Assembly: GCA_010015675.1 (NCBI GenBank) | Contig: ML976985.1 | Coordinates: 871,830-935,829 of the forward strand | Origin: Byssothecium circinans | Taxonomy: Eukaryota; Ascomycota; Dothideomycetes; Pleosporales; Massarinaceae | Length of the DNA: 64,000 nucleotides | Direction of reading: 5' to 3' | In this document: positions 10,947-22,735 of the stretch, one piece after another | Numbering within the stretch: position 1 is the first letter of the stretch | Layout of the letters: every line of letters begins with the position of its first letter | The notes under the pieces: model-generated | Told to the model about the DNA's origin: nothing | The model's input: the letters and a program-made list of their open reading frames with translations, nothing else | The model's database searches: none | Program-made: the position numbers and the translations under genes

Positions 10947-12730
10947 AGCTAGCCGACACTGATGCGAGCCACCCACTGATGCGAGCCATCTGCCAGAGAT
11001 CAGCCACCCCTTGAAAAATGAATGTAATTGCCTTAACCTAGTTACAATTGCCACTCTGTACACATAGACTAAAGCGTTTAAGCTGCTGCTTCAGCTGCTG
11101 CTCTCTCTACTTCTTTTTCTGCAGCGTTACTGTTATTTTGTAACTTTAAAAGAGCAAACGCCTGTACTGCTACCATAATTGTTTCTATATCTGTAAAGCG
11201 TTAATTTAGGTTTACACGAACTCTCTTTCGTGGCTGCTAAGGCTTAAAAGCTTTAAGTTAACTATGTAGTCTTTTGTTCTCTATTTCTAGCTATGCTGCG
11301 CGTATATTTGCTGCTGCAATTGCCTTGCCTGCTTTTTGAAAGAGCTAGTGAGTCTTGCGGCTAATACTCTTATATATGTAGAGCTTTTGCTAAGCTATAA
11401 AAAAATCACAAGGTCCGTAAGGGGTAGATAGATAGCTTTTAGCAGGTTAAGGTTATTTCTATCGTAGTAGCGTAATAGGCTTTTAAGCTACTTAAAATAA
11501 GTTAACTACCTACTTAATATTTAATAGACAGATGCCTGTAGTAGCCTATCTAGCTTATATAACTCTCTTAGTAATTGCAGCCTCTCTAGCATTATAGTAG
11601 GCTATAATAAAGTGTTTCTTTTTAATAGGTACTACGTTATTAAGGTACGATAGTTCCTAGATTTAATTTTAATAGAATCTTTTTACTACTAAGAAAACTA
11701 AAAGATCTAGAAGCTACAGAATGTGCGAAGAATAAGCAGGCATAAATAGAAGCTAAACTTTATTCTACTTATAGACCTATAAGAATTCTAGGTTAATATA
11801 GCTACTATAACTATCTAGAATTAGCATCCTCTAACAATCATCTAATAGAGCTATTTTAGGTAGAAATATCTGTTGCAACTATTTAAAGCTTATCGCATTT
11901 AATGTCTAGCCATTTTTAGAGGTTATATAAAGCTAGTCTAGAACTATTATAGGAAACCAAGTACTCTATAGGTTCTTGCCCTTAAATATTACTACGCAGC
12001 GCAGTTTCTTGCCTATAGCTAACACGCACTTAATTATTAATGCCTACTTGCGATTCTCTAGAGACTACTTGTAAGCCTTGCTCTTATGGCTATCTGCAAG
12101 TACTTTTATATTTGCGTATATCTCTATAGCCTTACTAGTCTTATCTATATTCTACATATCCTCAGCCTGTATACCTAGTCGTACGCGAGTCCTTTTAAAG
12201 AGCTTAAGAAACGCGCGTATCTATTCCTGTGTAGCTCTTTTAGCGCGTAAGCCCTCTATCTTTCTACCCACAATAAATGCGACACGTGGGTTGCGCTTAA
12301 GAAAGAAGGATATCTAATGCTTGCCTATAGAATTATTGTTTCTATTCATCCTTAGGATTTAATTCGCAATTTCTCGCGCGCGCGTGTAGGAAGGAGGAAA
12401 AGCGCGTGCGTCTTCTTTAAGGATCTATTGTATAAGAAACTCCTTTTGTTATAGAGTTAATTATTGCTAGTATACGTAGCTATTTTAGCTGCTCTACCTG
12501 CCGCGCATGCAGGTAGAGAGCGTGGCTTAAGGGATACCATACGCCTTTGTAGTAGCTCGTTGACTAGTAAAAACACTAGCATTAAGATAGCTAATAGCTA
12601 CTTAAATAGTTGCTTTATAGTTGTCTATTTTAATTAGATAGGTAGAGAGAAAATACGTATTTTAATAAAAAGCTAAGTTCTAGATAGATAGCTTAGAATA
12701 GTAGGTAGCTTGCATTAGTACTAGCTAGCT
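10947..12730 (-). mobile_element. Fot1/pogo-type DNA transposon, 1,784 bp, RIP-inactivated
   Basis: Terminal inverted repeats of about 45 bp lie at 10947-10992 and 12685-12730, flanked by TA on both sides (10945-10946 and 12731-12732), the target duplication expected for Tc1/mariner-pogo elements. Nearly all differences between the arms are C/T or G/A, with the right arm carrying the mutated bases. Each arm holds two copies of a subterminal motif: ACTGATGCGAGCCA occurs at 10958-10971 and 10975-10988 on the left. Such repeats may be transposase binding sites (inference). The size matches Fot elements (about 1.8-1.9 kb). The left arm and first ~80 bp look unmutated, whereas the interior is strongly RIPped. 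Confidence 0.85.
11078..12500 (-). pseudogene. Fot1/pogo DDE transposase relic
   Basis: Read on the minus strand, the frame ends at TAA (11078-11080) after an Ala/Glu-rich, coiled-coil-like tail with KEVERAAAEAAA. Upstream, around 12,330-12,030, the text has NPRVAFIVGRKIEGLRAKRA, then LGIQAEDM, stop, NIDK, which is the pogo/Fot motif containing the first catalytic Asp, normally W-N-M-D-E-T-G (Asp codon 12143-12145), followed by KVLADSHKSKAY. Trp is read as TAG, Met as ATA and Glu as AAG, all G-to-A changes. Many such stops make the gene dead. In a live element this enzyme cuts and pastes the element into TA sites; the N-terminal CENP-B-type DNA-binding part would lie toward 12,500 but is too decayed to delimit. 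Confidence 0.75.
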
Positions 12731-13132
12731 TACTAATAGTCTTAGTAATAATAGAGCTAGCACTAGCTCTCCCCTTTAATACCTATACCTTAGTTAACTA
12801 ACGCTAGTACTAACTATCTATACCCTTTTTTCTTTTATCTAATATAGCGTCGTTCCCCTCTAGATCCGCCTACTTACTCTAGCGTCTAAAAGCCTGCGTA
12901 AACGAGCTATATCTACATATACCTGCGCGCTTCTTAGTGCTATAGTCACTTATTACGTAGTAGTATAGCATGCTTTCTACTAGGTAGCTATTTTTAATAC
13001 TTTTAAACTTTGCTTCTTCTACACAGTCTACATATATATATTTATATATAAAGAGGGTTTTAACCTATAGCATCTACTCTCTTTTACGCGTACTCTTTCT
13101 TTTCTTTACTCTCTTCTCTTCTTTTATTGTCT
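12731..13132. promoter_or_regulatory. RIPped leader upstream of the recombinase relic, with TATA box
   Basis: There is no ORF. TATATATAAAG at about 13043-13053 followed by a CT-rich stretch running to the ATG at 13133 is the expected promoter-leader arrangement. If the recombinase was the first gene of a larger mobile element, that element's left end should lie here; no clear terminal repeat was found. Confidence 0.4.
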
Positions 13133-16020
13133 ATGAAGCCCTCTTCGCGCCTGCTCTAACACCTTTATACCTACCTTAGGGTTAACTTAAGGCATTTAAA
13201 CACGCTTTATACTTATTTACTAACCTATACTTCTCTTTTACAATTACAGAACTACTGTTTGCTTTTATACTGTTGCCACTTATTTTATTACTTTTATAAG
13301 CTACGTCTAAAGCCTCCTTTCTTAAGTAAAGACGCACAGCAGTACTTAGATATAGAGCGCCTGCGAGGCAATAATTAAAAGTAGAATGCAGCAGTGCTGT
13401 AGGCTTACGCCTTATCCCCTAGCGACATAGAATTAAAAAAAGCAAAGGTATAATTAACTCTATAATTGTACACGTTATAGCTACTTAACGACTAGCTAAT
13501 AATTACGCTAGCAATAAACGGCTACTACTGTCGCGCTATAGAGAATTAGGTTTCATAAGCATCTATTTCTACTCTTTATACGCGCAACTAGCTAATTTTT
13601 AATGTTAATTTCTAACAATGTGTCCTTAGGTACTTTACTAACGTTATGCAAATTAACCTAGACTAGATCTAGCTTAGCTTATATTTTAAGACTAAAGAGG
13701 CTATAAACTACTACTACCTATACCTTAACAACTACGTTAAAGATTTAGTGTAGAAGTTTATAGTTCTTAGGCTAAAAAAGTATAAGTATAAGTAGACTAT
13801 AAATTTAGCCTTTATAGTAATTTAATGCTAAAGAGAGCTTATTACCTAAGCTAACTTTACTATTCTTTTAGATAAAAGGCGCTAGGATGTAAGGAATTTC
13901 TAGTAGTAGTAACTAAAGTTTATAAATTATACAAATTAACGCGAATAAAGTTCTATCTTTAAGATTTGCTAGGTAGACTTTTTACGCCGCCTAATTTAAA
14001 TCCTTAAGAACGCTAATCTCTTTATCTAGTAGATCTTCTATACTTTTATAAAAAAAGCATAGCCTTATAACTACTCTTACTTTTAAGAAGATTAAAGCTA
14101 CTGCTAAAGACGTTATCATCCTTCTTAAAACACTATAGTAGCGTGCTAATAATATACCTTACTAGCTTAATACTTACGTTTTCTTTTATAGCATCTTCCT
14201 TCTAGCTACTATTAGAGGCTTTAGGTAGGCGATAATAGTAAGCGTTAAGTATAAAGATATTTGCTTAGCCATCGTGTAAAACTTTACTAACTAGTTAAAA
14301 ATAAAGCTCATCGTTACCCCTACAATTAGGAAGAATAAGTTAAAGCTAGCTTTGCACGTCTTTAAAGCACTTGCGTAAGTATAACTACGCTACTTTTTTT
14401 TTATGCTTTTCCCTTTACTCTTTACTACTATAATTGCTTACCTTTTTTAAACTGTATAGGATCTCCTTTTTTATAATACTTGTCTTGTATAGCCCTATCT
14501 ATCTCTCTAGCATTATCGCCGCGCAAGCAATTAAAGACGATGCTTTTAAAGTAAAGTTTAAGTTTGTTAAGGCACTACTTTCCTACTTTACTTTTAAAAG
14601 TATAGACTTCCTGCTACTAGACTAAAAAGAGAAAATACTTAATTACCCTATTTTTAACTTTTTTAATAGTACTTTTTATAATCTGTAGCACTAGACTTGC
14701 CTTATTAGTAAGTTACGTAAGGATCTATAGTTCTATATAATATAGGTTAGCATTAGTAAAAGACTTAATAGTAAGCAAACTCTTTAAAGCTTATACTATG
14801 TAAGGTAAGAGATTTTACTACTAACTTTTAAAACCTCGTAGGCGTTCTTACTAATGCCTTGCGTAATTATATTTTTTCTAATACTACCTAAGTCTTTTAG
14901 GGGAGTTACTAGATAAAATAGGTTTACAAAGATTTTATAAAGCTAGCCTTTAGGCTTATAGCTAGGCGTAATAACGACCTCTTCTAGAGCCTCTGTAGTA
15001 TGTCCCTAAGCTAGAATACAGGCGCTCCTATAGACGTAAGTGCAGAGGACTTAAAAGAGTTTAAGAAGTGTCGCGATATATAAGGCCTCTGTAACGATCT
15101 TAAGAAAGCATGATAGAGGAACGAGAAAGTACGACAGGGGAATAAGAAAGAGATCTAGTTAATTAAAGCGCAGATTAAGAATCTTATCAAGACCTTATCG
15201 CATCTAAAACTATAAAAGAAGAAGGTAGCATATTTTAAACACGTAGATAGCATAAGGGCTTAAAGATTACCTACTATGGCTTCCTTAAGGGAAATGCATA
15301 GCAGCGGCGCGCCATTAGCTGTCGTATAGTTCTTACAAAGCTACGCTTAAGAGCTTAAGGAAAGCTATTTAGTAAAATAACGCGCATAGTATTATATAGA
15401 GCTTCTAGTTAATTACTTAGCTTATTAGCTATTGTGCCTACTACTAGGGCCTAGCACTCTAAAGATCGTAGTTAAAAGTAGTAGCAATGTAGCAAAGCTT
15501 ACTTATAATAAAAGCGTTAACTTTAACCGTATACGTACGAAGTAGTCTAGGTATTTTCTTTGCAATACTACCTTTTATAGCTAGAGTGAGCTTACTAAGC
15601 ACTACTAAAAGATCTACGTTAAGGATAGAACGTTTAATTAGTCTTTTTTCTACCTTACATACTTTTATTTAAGAATAAGTGACGTTATAATTACTAGAAG
15701 CCCACTAGCTTAAAGCTGCTACACGGAAATATCCTATAGCAAGATATCTACGCTAAACCTTCCGTTAATCTCTCCTTTAGTAAAAGGCTCTAAGCGCTAT
15801 CTACTCTATAAGTGCTTCTTTCTAGGTAGAGGTAGCTTTTAGAGATATACACGTTAGGTCTACTACTAGAATAGAAATAATTTCGCGTAGCCATTCTTAT
15901 GCCTTAAATATCTCTGCTAAGGAAAGGGTAGTACTTTTATTAGTAGTTTTAATAACTAGAAGAATTACGTCTTATTAGACTATATAAAGATAGAAGAGCT
16001 TTAGCCTTTACTTAGTTAGT
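13133..16020 (+). pseudogene. DUF3435/FluG-type tyrosine recombinase relic (Starship-captain superfamily), RIP-inactivated
   Basis: From ATG 13133 the frame is open apart from TAG/TAA codons that fit mutated CAG, CAA or TGG. Boxes of the DUF3435 family follow in order: an Arg box, LATIRGFR then VSVKYKDICLAIV (14202-14270); SPIYLSSI then AIKDDAFKVKF (about 14490-14555) and a stop followed by KEKILNYPIF, where family members have Trp; then NALRNYIFSNTT (from 14853) and VF-stop-GSY, placing the presumed catalytic Tyr at 14907-14909, and SLCSMSLS and APIDVSAEDLKEF. A coiled coil (about 15,045-15,250) and C2H2-like finger remnants (about 15,530-15,990) end the protein. Boxes lie in different frames, so indels or introns intervene. 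Live relatives integrate DNA by tyrosine recombination; captains sit at one end of giant Starship elements. Others are Crypton-like or FluG-domain proteins. The finger-containing C-terminus may favour the latter. Confidence 0.6.
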
Positions 16021-17660
16021 AATGTTTACTTAATACTTATTTTAATAATAAATGTTACTAAGGAAGCAATTTAGGTAAGTAAAAAAGGGATGAAGCTAAT
16101 ACTAACTAGCTAGAAGATACTATAGCAGCGTTAGATATGAGCTATATTATACTAAGGACGGTTACTAACTCTATGTCTAGCATCTAAACCTTAGCCTCTT
16201 TATTAAACTTAGAAAATATGTAGAATATTAATCCTCGCCTACTACTAGACTACTTAAGAGAAGGCTTGAAAAGAGTAAAGAGTAGCCTTTTAGACAATCT
16301 AAAAGCAGGCAACAGCAAGTGGCGTGTGTTAGCCTAGAGAACGATATTAAATACTAAACTAAAAGGCTTAAAAGCTAATTATATCCTAATTATAGATCTA
16401 TAACTAGAGTATTATAGCCTATCTTGTACTAGATTAGTAAACATTAAACTATATAAACTAATAGTCGCAGACTACTTTAATTAGCAACAGCAAGAAGTTA
16501 CGGAAATCCCTAAGAGTCTGCTATTGGAAGCTATCACAACCTTAGCGCTCGCGATGATAGATCTTAGAGATAGCAGTACATAAAAAATAAATTTTAAAAG
16601 CCTTTTACCTACTTACCCCCTTAATGATAAGGACGTCTAGCAAGTCTAACTAGCTAAACTCTATTAATGCCTAGTAGAAAAAGAGAAAGAAATAAGTAAT
16701 ACGTAAACTTTAGTATTAACGCTAGATCTTAAAGATCTAAGCAATACAGCTAAGCTCTACTAAAGTAAAGGGTACGCTTTCGTCTTAAAGAGGCGCGAGC
16801 TTAATTAAACTATAAATAATGCATAGAAATGTAAGGAGATAAGTAGCAACATTAGCTTATAGTATATAATTAAGGGTAGAAGGTTAAAGGCTTCTATAAA
16901 GAATTACGCGTAAGTGCAGGCAGATAATACTATTAAAGAGTTACTTTAAGCCTACTTAGTAATTTTTTAAGCAAAGAGCTAATTAGCAATTTATTTCCTA
17001 AATTACGAAAAAACATTAAAAGCTGCTACCTATCTATTCTAAAGCTACTGTCTAGTTTCGTGCTCTATGTTAAGGTTAAGTATCTTTAAGCGTACGTATC
17101 TATTTAGTACATGACACTGCGAGACCCTAACTAGCCAACCTTGTAACCTACTTAGGATTTAGAAAATAATCTAAAATTATAAACTAATTAGGGTGCTACC
17201 AACCATCTAGATAACAATAAGCTAATAAATAGGTTAGTTAGGCGGCGTACAAAACTTTGCTAAAAAAAAGAATTAAAAGTTAGATGTTAATAGAATGTTC
17301 TAAGGCAGGCGTATATAGAAAGTTTTCGTAGATTTGAATAGTCTTAGCGTACAGTTAACGTTGAGCGTAGGCAGCGTAGAAATCGCGTTAGATCATAAGT
17401 ATTTATAAAGGTTTAAGGTGTCTTACATAATAATTCTAGCGTTATATAGGATTATAGCTAAGCGCTCGTGCTTAAGCTTAGCAAGAGACTAGCGCTTTTT
17501 TACCCTTAAAAGAATAGACTATAATAATGTACTATTAAAAACTTCTCTTTACTATAGCGCATGCATAAGACGCACGCATAAGACACTTATACAAGGATTA
17601 TAGTAAGGTATATTATAGCTCTATTAACTAACTTTTTAGGATAGTTGCTAAAGATTTTAA
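16021..17660 (+). other. RIPped coding-like DNA, unidentified
   Basis: Plus-strand frames with stops almost only at TAG/TAA continue here, for instance from ATG 16184 region through about 16,640 and on to the kinase relic. The text is Leu/Lys/Glu-rich with no motif I recognise. It may be the N-terminal part of the kinase gene or an independent gene; boundaries cannot be set. Confidence 0.35.
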
Positions 17661-18340
17661 ATCTAGCTGTATGCTTTAAATTAGCGTCTATAACTACTAC
17701 TTAAATCCTTCTGTCTCCTAAATCATCCCAACCGCTTAAGAATTCTAGAAATAAGTTAGATTGCGTAGCTAACGGGCTTTAGTTAACAAGATTTAGTTAG
17801 GTAAAGAAATTTTAGTATAGTCTACTTTAACCTTTCTATAGATATAGTAGTAAAGTTCCTTTACCTTAATAAATATAAAGAGCATATTTAGGTTGAAAGG
17901 GCTATTTATAAACGTTTTAAGGACTGCGACGGCTATGTAAGGCTTTTGCGATACTTTAGACTATATAAATTAGGTCTTCGTCTGTAGTTTGCTAAGAACT
18001 ATAGACTTTGCAAGTATATTTAGGATTATAGAAGGAATCTCTCCTTAGAATAGCAACTTCGCTAGTGTTAGCAAATAGCTAATACGCTAGCCTATTTTTA
18101 TTTAAGCAGTGTTATTTATAAAGATCTAAAGGTAAAGAATGTATTTTTAGATAATAACCTAAACGTAAAGATCGCTAACTTTATAGATTCGTCTTTAAAT
18201 AACTCTTAAAGTAGAGCAGAGTAAATAACGTTAGCTAAGTTACTTTAACTACTAAATGATTACTCCCTCTAGCTGCCTTAGGCTTAGTATTATAGCTTGT
18301 ATATAGTATTTTATTATATAAGGGTACCTAATACTTCTAG
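17660..18340 (+). pseudogene. Protein kinase domain relic, RIP-inactivated
   Basis: The plus-strand text contains, in the correct order, an N-lobe block (VVKFLYLNKYKEHI then VERAIYKRFKDCDGYV, the alphaC region), then VIYKDLKVKNVFLD (18111 on), which is the HRD-type catalytic loop with Asp at 18123-18125 and Asn ten codons on, and VKIANF, the DFG-equivalent (AAC at 18177-18179, Asp to Asn). A His to Tyr, several Glu to Lys and the Asp to Asn changes are all C-to-T or G-to-A. The catalytic-loop Arg is Lys, so the ancestor may have been an HKD-type kinase. About 220 codons are traceable. It lies 2 kb downstream of the recombinase relic on the same strand. In the ancestor it would phosphorylate protein; target unknown. 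Confidence 0.6.
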
Positions 18341-21300
18341 AATAGCAGCTAAGCAAGGTGCTAAGCATGCGGAGCGAGATGTTGCGCCTATGTCTAAAGA
18401 TGCTAACTAGCGGATCTAGCCGCTGCCTAGGTAGCTAGCGTAGAGCACGTGGTGATAGTTTTTAACTTTAATAGCAAAGAAACTATTAGCTATAAGCTAA
18501 TAGCTATAAGCTTAGCATTTAAGGCTACTTAAAGGAATATACGCGACGATAATTATATAAGACGTGCAGGGCGGTTTTAATCAGCGTTAATAGATTGCGA
18601 AGGAAGGCATTCTCTAATAGAGGACGATGGAGAGTTCTAAATACAAAGCTATACGTTAAAATAAAAAAAATACTCTAGATAGCACGGGACGAGTTAAAGG
18701 GTTTAGAGTGTCCCTAAGGTGTAGCTTTTCTTTAGAAGGAGTATAGCTTCTTAAACGTTAGGCCTAAGCGCATCTTATTAATGCTAGTAATGCAATGGTA
18801 ACTAATTAACTTAGCAATGCCCTAAAGCAAAAGTAAGAGAATAACTCATACATGCATACGACTAAGATGTAGTTACATTTTCATGCAGGCTAAAAATGTT
18901 ATTTTTACATAAGGCGTCTACTTAACTATGATTTCTGTAAGACATATCTCTTTTAACGCAATAGATACATTGTACTAGCCTATTGAACCCTTTTTAGATA
19001 ATAGATATCTTAGATATGCGTATCGTGTAATGGTAGGCAAACTGTAAAAAAAGAATAGTAAACATAAATATTTACCTAGAAAATAGAAGAGTAGTAGCCT
19101 AAAAAGAAAATACTCTAGGTAATAAAACTACAGAAATAGCAAAAAGAATAGAACCTTTTATATAGGTATAGGCTTTAGGTCGCCGCTGCTTTCTAGAAGC
19201 ATAGCTTAGTGTCTTAAAATTAAAATTAAGACTTTAAGTATAACCGCGAGCCTTTTAAAGTTATTAATAAGCTGCTACTATACGTTAATATCTAAGTAAA
19301 GACTTACTATACACTCCTAATAGACTCTACTACTAACATTAGCTTAACTATAGGTTAATCTATTATTCTAATTCCTGCATTAATATTGATAGTAAGAGCC
19401 TCTTTGCATGCTAGACAATTAGAGCTTGCAAGCCTTAGTATCCTAGTTAATAGCTATTATTTCGTAGAGATAGTTATTTATTAGTATAAAAGACGAAGTA
19501 AATTTAAAGCTAAAGGTTTAATTGTTAGAGCTAAATAACGATTATTGTTATTTTAAATATATACAGGCATTAAGTGCTTAGACCTTACTTGCTACATCCT
19601 AGCGATCTTTGTTACTAGCTAGCTATAACAAACTCTAGGTAAAGTATCTAATATAGTAGATAGTTAGTAAGAGGCGTTTAATACTGCTAGCTACGCAAAT
19701 ATTAGACTATGTAGGAACAGCGATAGCTTAAAGCTAGTTCGCGTAGTAATGATAGAATCCTAACATTCTATTAAAGGATATAGTTATAGTTACTACTATT
19801 ACGCGACTATTAGCATGTTAATACTACAACATCTCCTCCTCCTAAAGGTAGAACTTAATAGTAACTAGAATGCTACTCCAAGTAAGTTAGATTAGCTATA
19901 AATTTAAATAGAGAAAGCATGCTTTATTATGTTTACTACCTAGTTTATTATATTTACTACCTAGCTCTTCGTGTTTACTACTCTAAGGTAACTAGATTAT
20001 GGTAACGAAGCTTATTGCTAGGAAAAGCATTGCAAGGTATAGATGCAGGCGATAAAAACTTGCAGGAAGGCAGCTAGTAAAGAACGAAAGTAGGACGGCA
20101 CGATAGGGCTAAAGAGCAGGTAGAAGGCAACTAATAGTAAGTGACTCTCTAGCTTTGTTAAAAAGGATATGCTTAATGTTATAGTTACGGCCGTCCTAGT
20201 CTTTCCTTATTTCCGAGCGTTGCTAGCATAGGAAACTAACAGAGCATAGAGAAGCAAACTAAGGCAAGAAAAAGAAATAGAAAAGAAGCTAGAGTAGCCG
20301 CCTTTAAAGCTATTATAGCGCTTATAGATTCTTTTTTAAGTAGCTTTCTAGCGCACTATTCTCGCCTAACCCCTTAGTTAATTAGCAGTAGAGAGCCTGC
20401 TATAGGTAGACGTAGCTTAAGGATTATAGTGCTAATCTAGAAAGAAGGCGAAACCCTTAGGAATATAAGTAGTAGTTATAGTAACGTATATTATATCTTT
20501 TACTATAAATTAAAGACTTTAAGTCTACTATTTCAAATGCTAAGATTGCTATCCTTAACATGTACATCTATAGATTACATATTATAGTGCATAATCTTAG
20601 CTAATTAGATCTTTAGAATAGCTACTAAGATCTTTCCTATTAAACTTATTTTTTTCTTTAAAGATCTTACCCTCTACTACATCCTTAATGAATGCATTAA
20701 CTATGCTATTAGCCTTAATCTATACTAAGCTATAACCTTCGCTATACTATATATTGCATGGCCGCTCTACTTATTATTAGGATACTTTATTTACTAACAA
20801 GTCCTACCTTAATATTAAGATTAAGCGCTGACGTGTCGCCCACGATCTGATAGTTTAGCTTGCCGCGTAGATTACTGCTAAATGTATGAAATAGAGGTAT
20901 AAAGAGTAAGGCCTTAGGTTTCTAGTATTCGCTATTAAGATTGATAACAATAATTTAATATGCAAACTACTCTTTTGTGCATGTTATATCGCCCTCTACT
21001 TATTATATTTCTAAACTTTCTAATACTTAATATTGCATAAAGCGTCTTTGTATAACTATACGTATAGTTACTACATACTAAATTAAATAATTACTATAGT
21101 TACTATACCTATCTAAGTTTCTACTTTTAGTACGACTTGCACTAGACCTTTTTACACTTACAATAATATACGCCCTAAGGCGTCTCCCGCAAGAAGCGTA
21201 GTACGTACGTCGTTCGCATTTACATTAATTAATAGAATGCTAAGAGGCATCTAGACGAGAATTTTCTATACATTCGCGTTTATTCTTTATTCTTTTAATA

Positions 21301-21694
21301 TGTATAGATTTAGTAGATAAGTTTACTACCGCGATTCTAAAGAATACTTTTTTAGTAGTAAACGTCTAGTGCTTTCTTACTATAGTTAAAAAAGATTCTC
21401 TTAAGCCATCAAAGAAGTTAAGAAATAAGTGCATGCGAGGTTAAAAAAAAGGTAAGTGCTAGAAGCAGTCTTAAATAGCGAACTAGGTAGATAAGATTAA
21501 GTCTACAGGATACCTACATGTTGTAATGAAAGCTCTAGTCTTGTCCGTAGAATAAGTGATATTAAGTTTAAGTACTTATTAATATAATAAGGTAACGTTT
21601 AGTCTAAGTGCTTTTTAATAAGGATTCTATATATGCGATAGCTTAGCTTGGGCTGCTATTAACAAGAATCCTATACGACTTTTAGTTTAACCGC
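18341..21694. other. RIPped DNA without identifiable gene
   Basis: Strong TpA excess throughout. Plus-strand frames interrupted mainly by TAG/TAA run through about 18,860-20,560, with Lys/Arg/Gln-rich text, suggesting one or more ancestral genes, but no domain could be named. 20,560-21,690 has no clear coding strand. No LTR or inverted terminal repeat was found. Confidence 0.4.
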
Positions 21695-21790
21695 GCTAGG
21701 CAAGGATCCTGCAGGTCCCGCGATTTTTAAGTTTAAGGTAAGGATCCTACAGATTCCACGACGCTAGGCAAGGATCCTGTAGGTCCTGTA
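21695..21790 (+). repeat. Three RIP-diverged copies of a short direct repeat
   Basis: Copies at about 21695-21722, 21737-21760 and 21763-21790 share AGGCAAGGATCCTG followed by AGGTCC. The copies differ at C/T and G/A positions only in the shared core. They sit directly before the 34-residue-repeat ORF and could be part of its upstream region or a degraded minisatellite. Confidence 0.6.
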
Positions 21791-22052
21791 ACTTTTTAGT
21801 TTCTATGTTCTTTAGTTTTTGTTTCACGACGTCGTTCTTTAGAAATACTATATAGGAGACATGCTGCCATAAAATCAAGCTTTATATAGGCGGCAAGACT
21901 AAACTAACTTTTATCAAACTTACGTTTAGGTCCTGTAAGTCTTACTAGATAAATAGAATAACTAACTAGTTTAGTCTAATAACTAGAAGGTCTTTAGATA
22001 GTCTCTTACTTAACTATTATTTATTAGTTAGACTATTAATACACTGTATAAT

Positions 22053-22380
22053 ACTATTAACCTAGAATACCTTTAGTTAATTTAAGCTTATATGAATAGT
22101 ATGCTTACTTCTACTTTTAAGCTACTTGCTACGCAGCCTTTTACTTACCTTCCTACCTATACTATTAATCTAGAATATCTTTAACTAGCTTAAATCTATA
22201 CGAGTAATACTCTTACTTTTAAGCTACTTGCTACGTAGCCTCTTATCTACCTTCCTAACTATACCGTTAATCTAAGATATCTTTAACTAGCTTAAATCTA
22301 TACAAGTAATACTCCTACTTTTAAGCTACTTGCTGCAAAGCTTTTTACCTGCCTTCTTAACTATACTACTAATTTAGAAT
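22053..22380 (+). repeat. Tandem repeat of about 102 bp, three copies plus a fragment
   Basis: Repeat starts are near 22053, 22161, 22263 and 22365 (spacing 108, 102, 102). The spacing is a multiple of three and one frame stays open through the copies except for TAA/TAG at positions that fit CAA/CAG. Each unit then encodes about 34 residues including TFKLLAT and YLQLAQIYTSNT. This points to a repeat inside a protein rather than a satellite. Confidence 0.7.
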
Positions 22381-22735
22381 ACTATGTAGCAACTCTAGAT
22401 TTTGCGTTAACTGCTTCTTTTACTCCAATCCTAGAACCTATTAAAGCTGCTTTAGCTTAGTTTTATCCAAAAATAGCACGAGTATTTAATTCTAAACTGC
22501 TGTATTTTAGCCCCTTTCTACGAGTTACTAGGAAGCATTCCTCTCTTTCTGCTAGGCCTTCTCGTTGTGTTAGGTGTTAGGCTTTTAAGAAAAAAGTATT
22601 TGCTCTACTAAATAAGGTGCTAGCCGGAAGACTAATATCTACTTAGTGCTGTAAAATAAGAAGAGGATATCCTTGTAAATGATGCATCTAACATAGACTT
22701 CCTATGTAGATATGTCTTCTAGAGCAGTTTACACA
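22053..22735 (+). pseudogene. Relic ORF: 34-residue repeats followed by a Cys-rich segment
   Basis: After the repeats the same reading direction gives LDFALTASFTPILEPIKAAL and then, near 22,550-22,690, a segment with RCVRC, AFKKKV, CCKIRRGYPC and a K-stop-CI pair, i.e. clustered CxxC-type pairs with basic residues between them. This looks like a fungal binuclear-cluster or gag-like Cys-rich domain, but spacing is not diagnostic after RIP. Decayed coding-like text continues to about 23,780. No neighbour helps with function; not recognised. Confidence 0.4.

Noticed and set aside
12078..12317. Plus-strand hydrophobic frame
   Set aside because: It is the reverse strand of the Fot1-type transposase relic.
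21661..21800. CRISPR-like spaced repeats
   Set aside because: Only three diverged copies with unequal spacing in a eukaryotic RIPped region.
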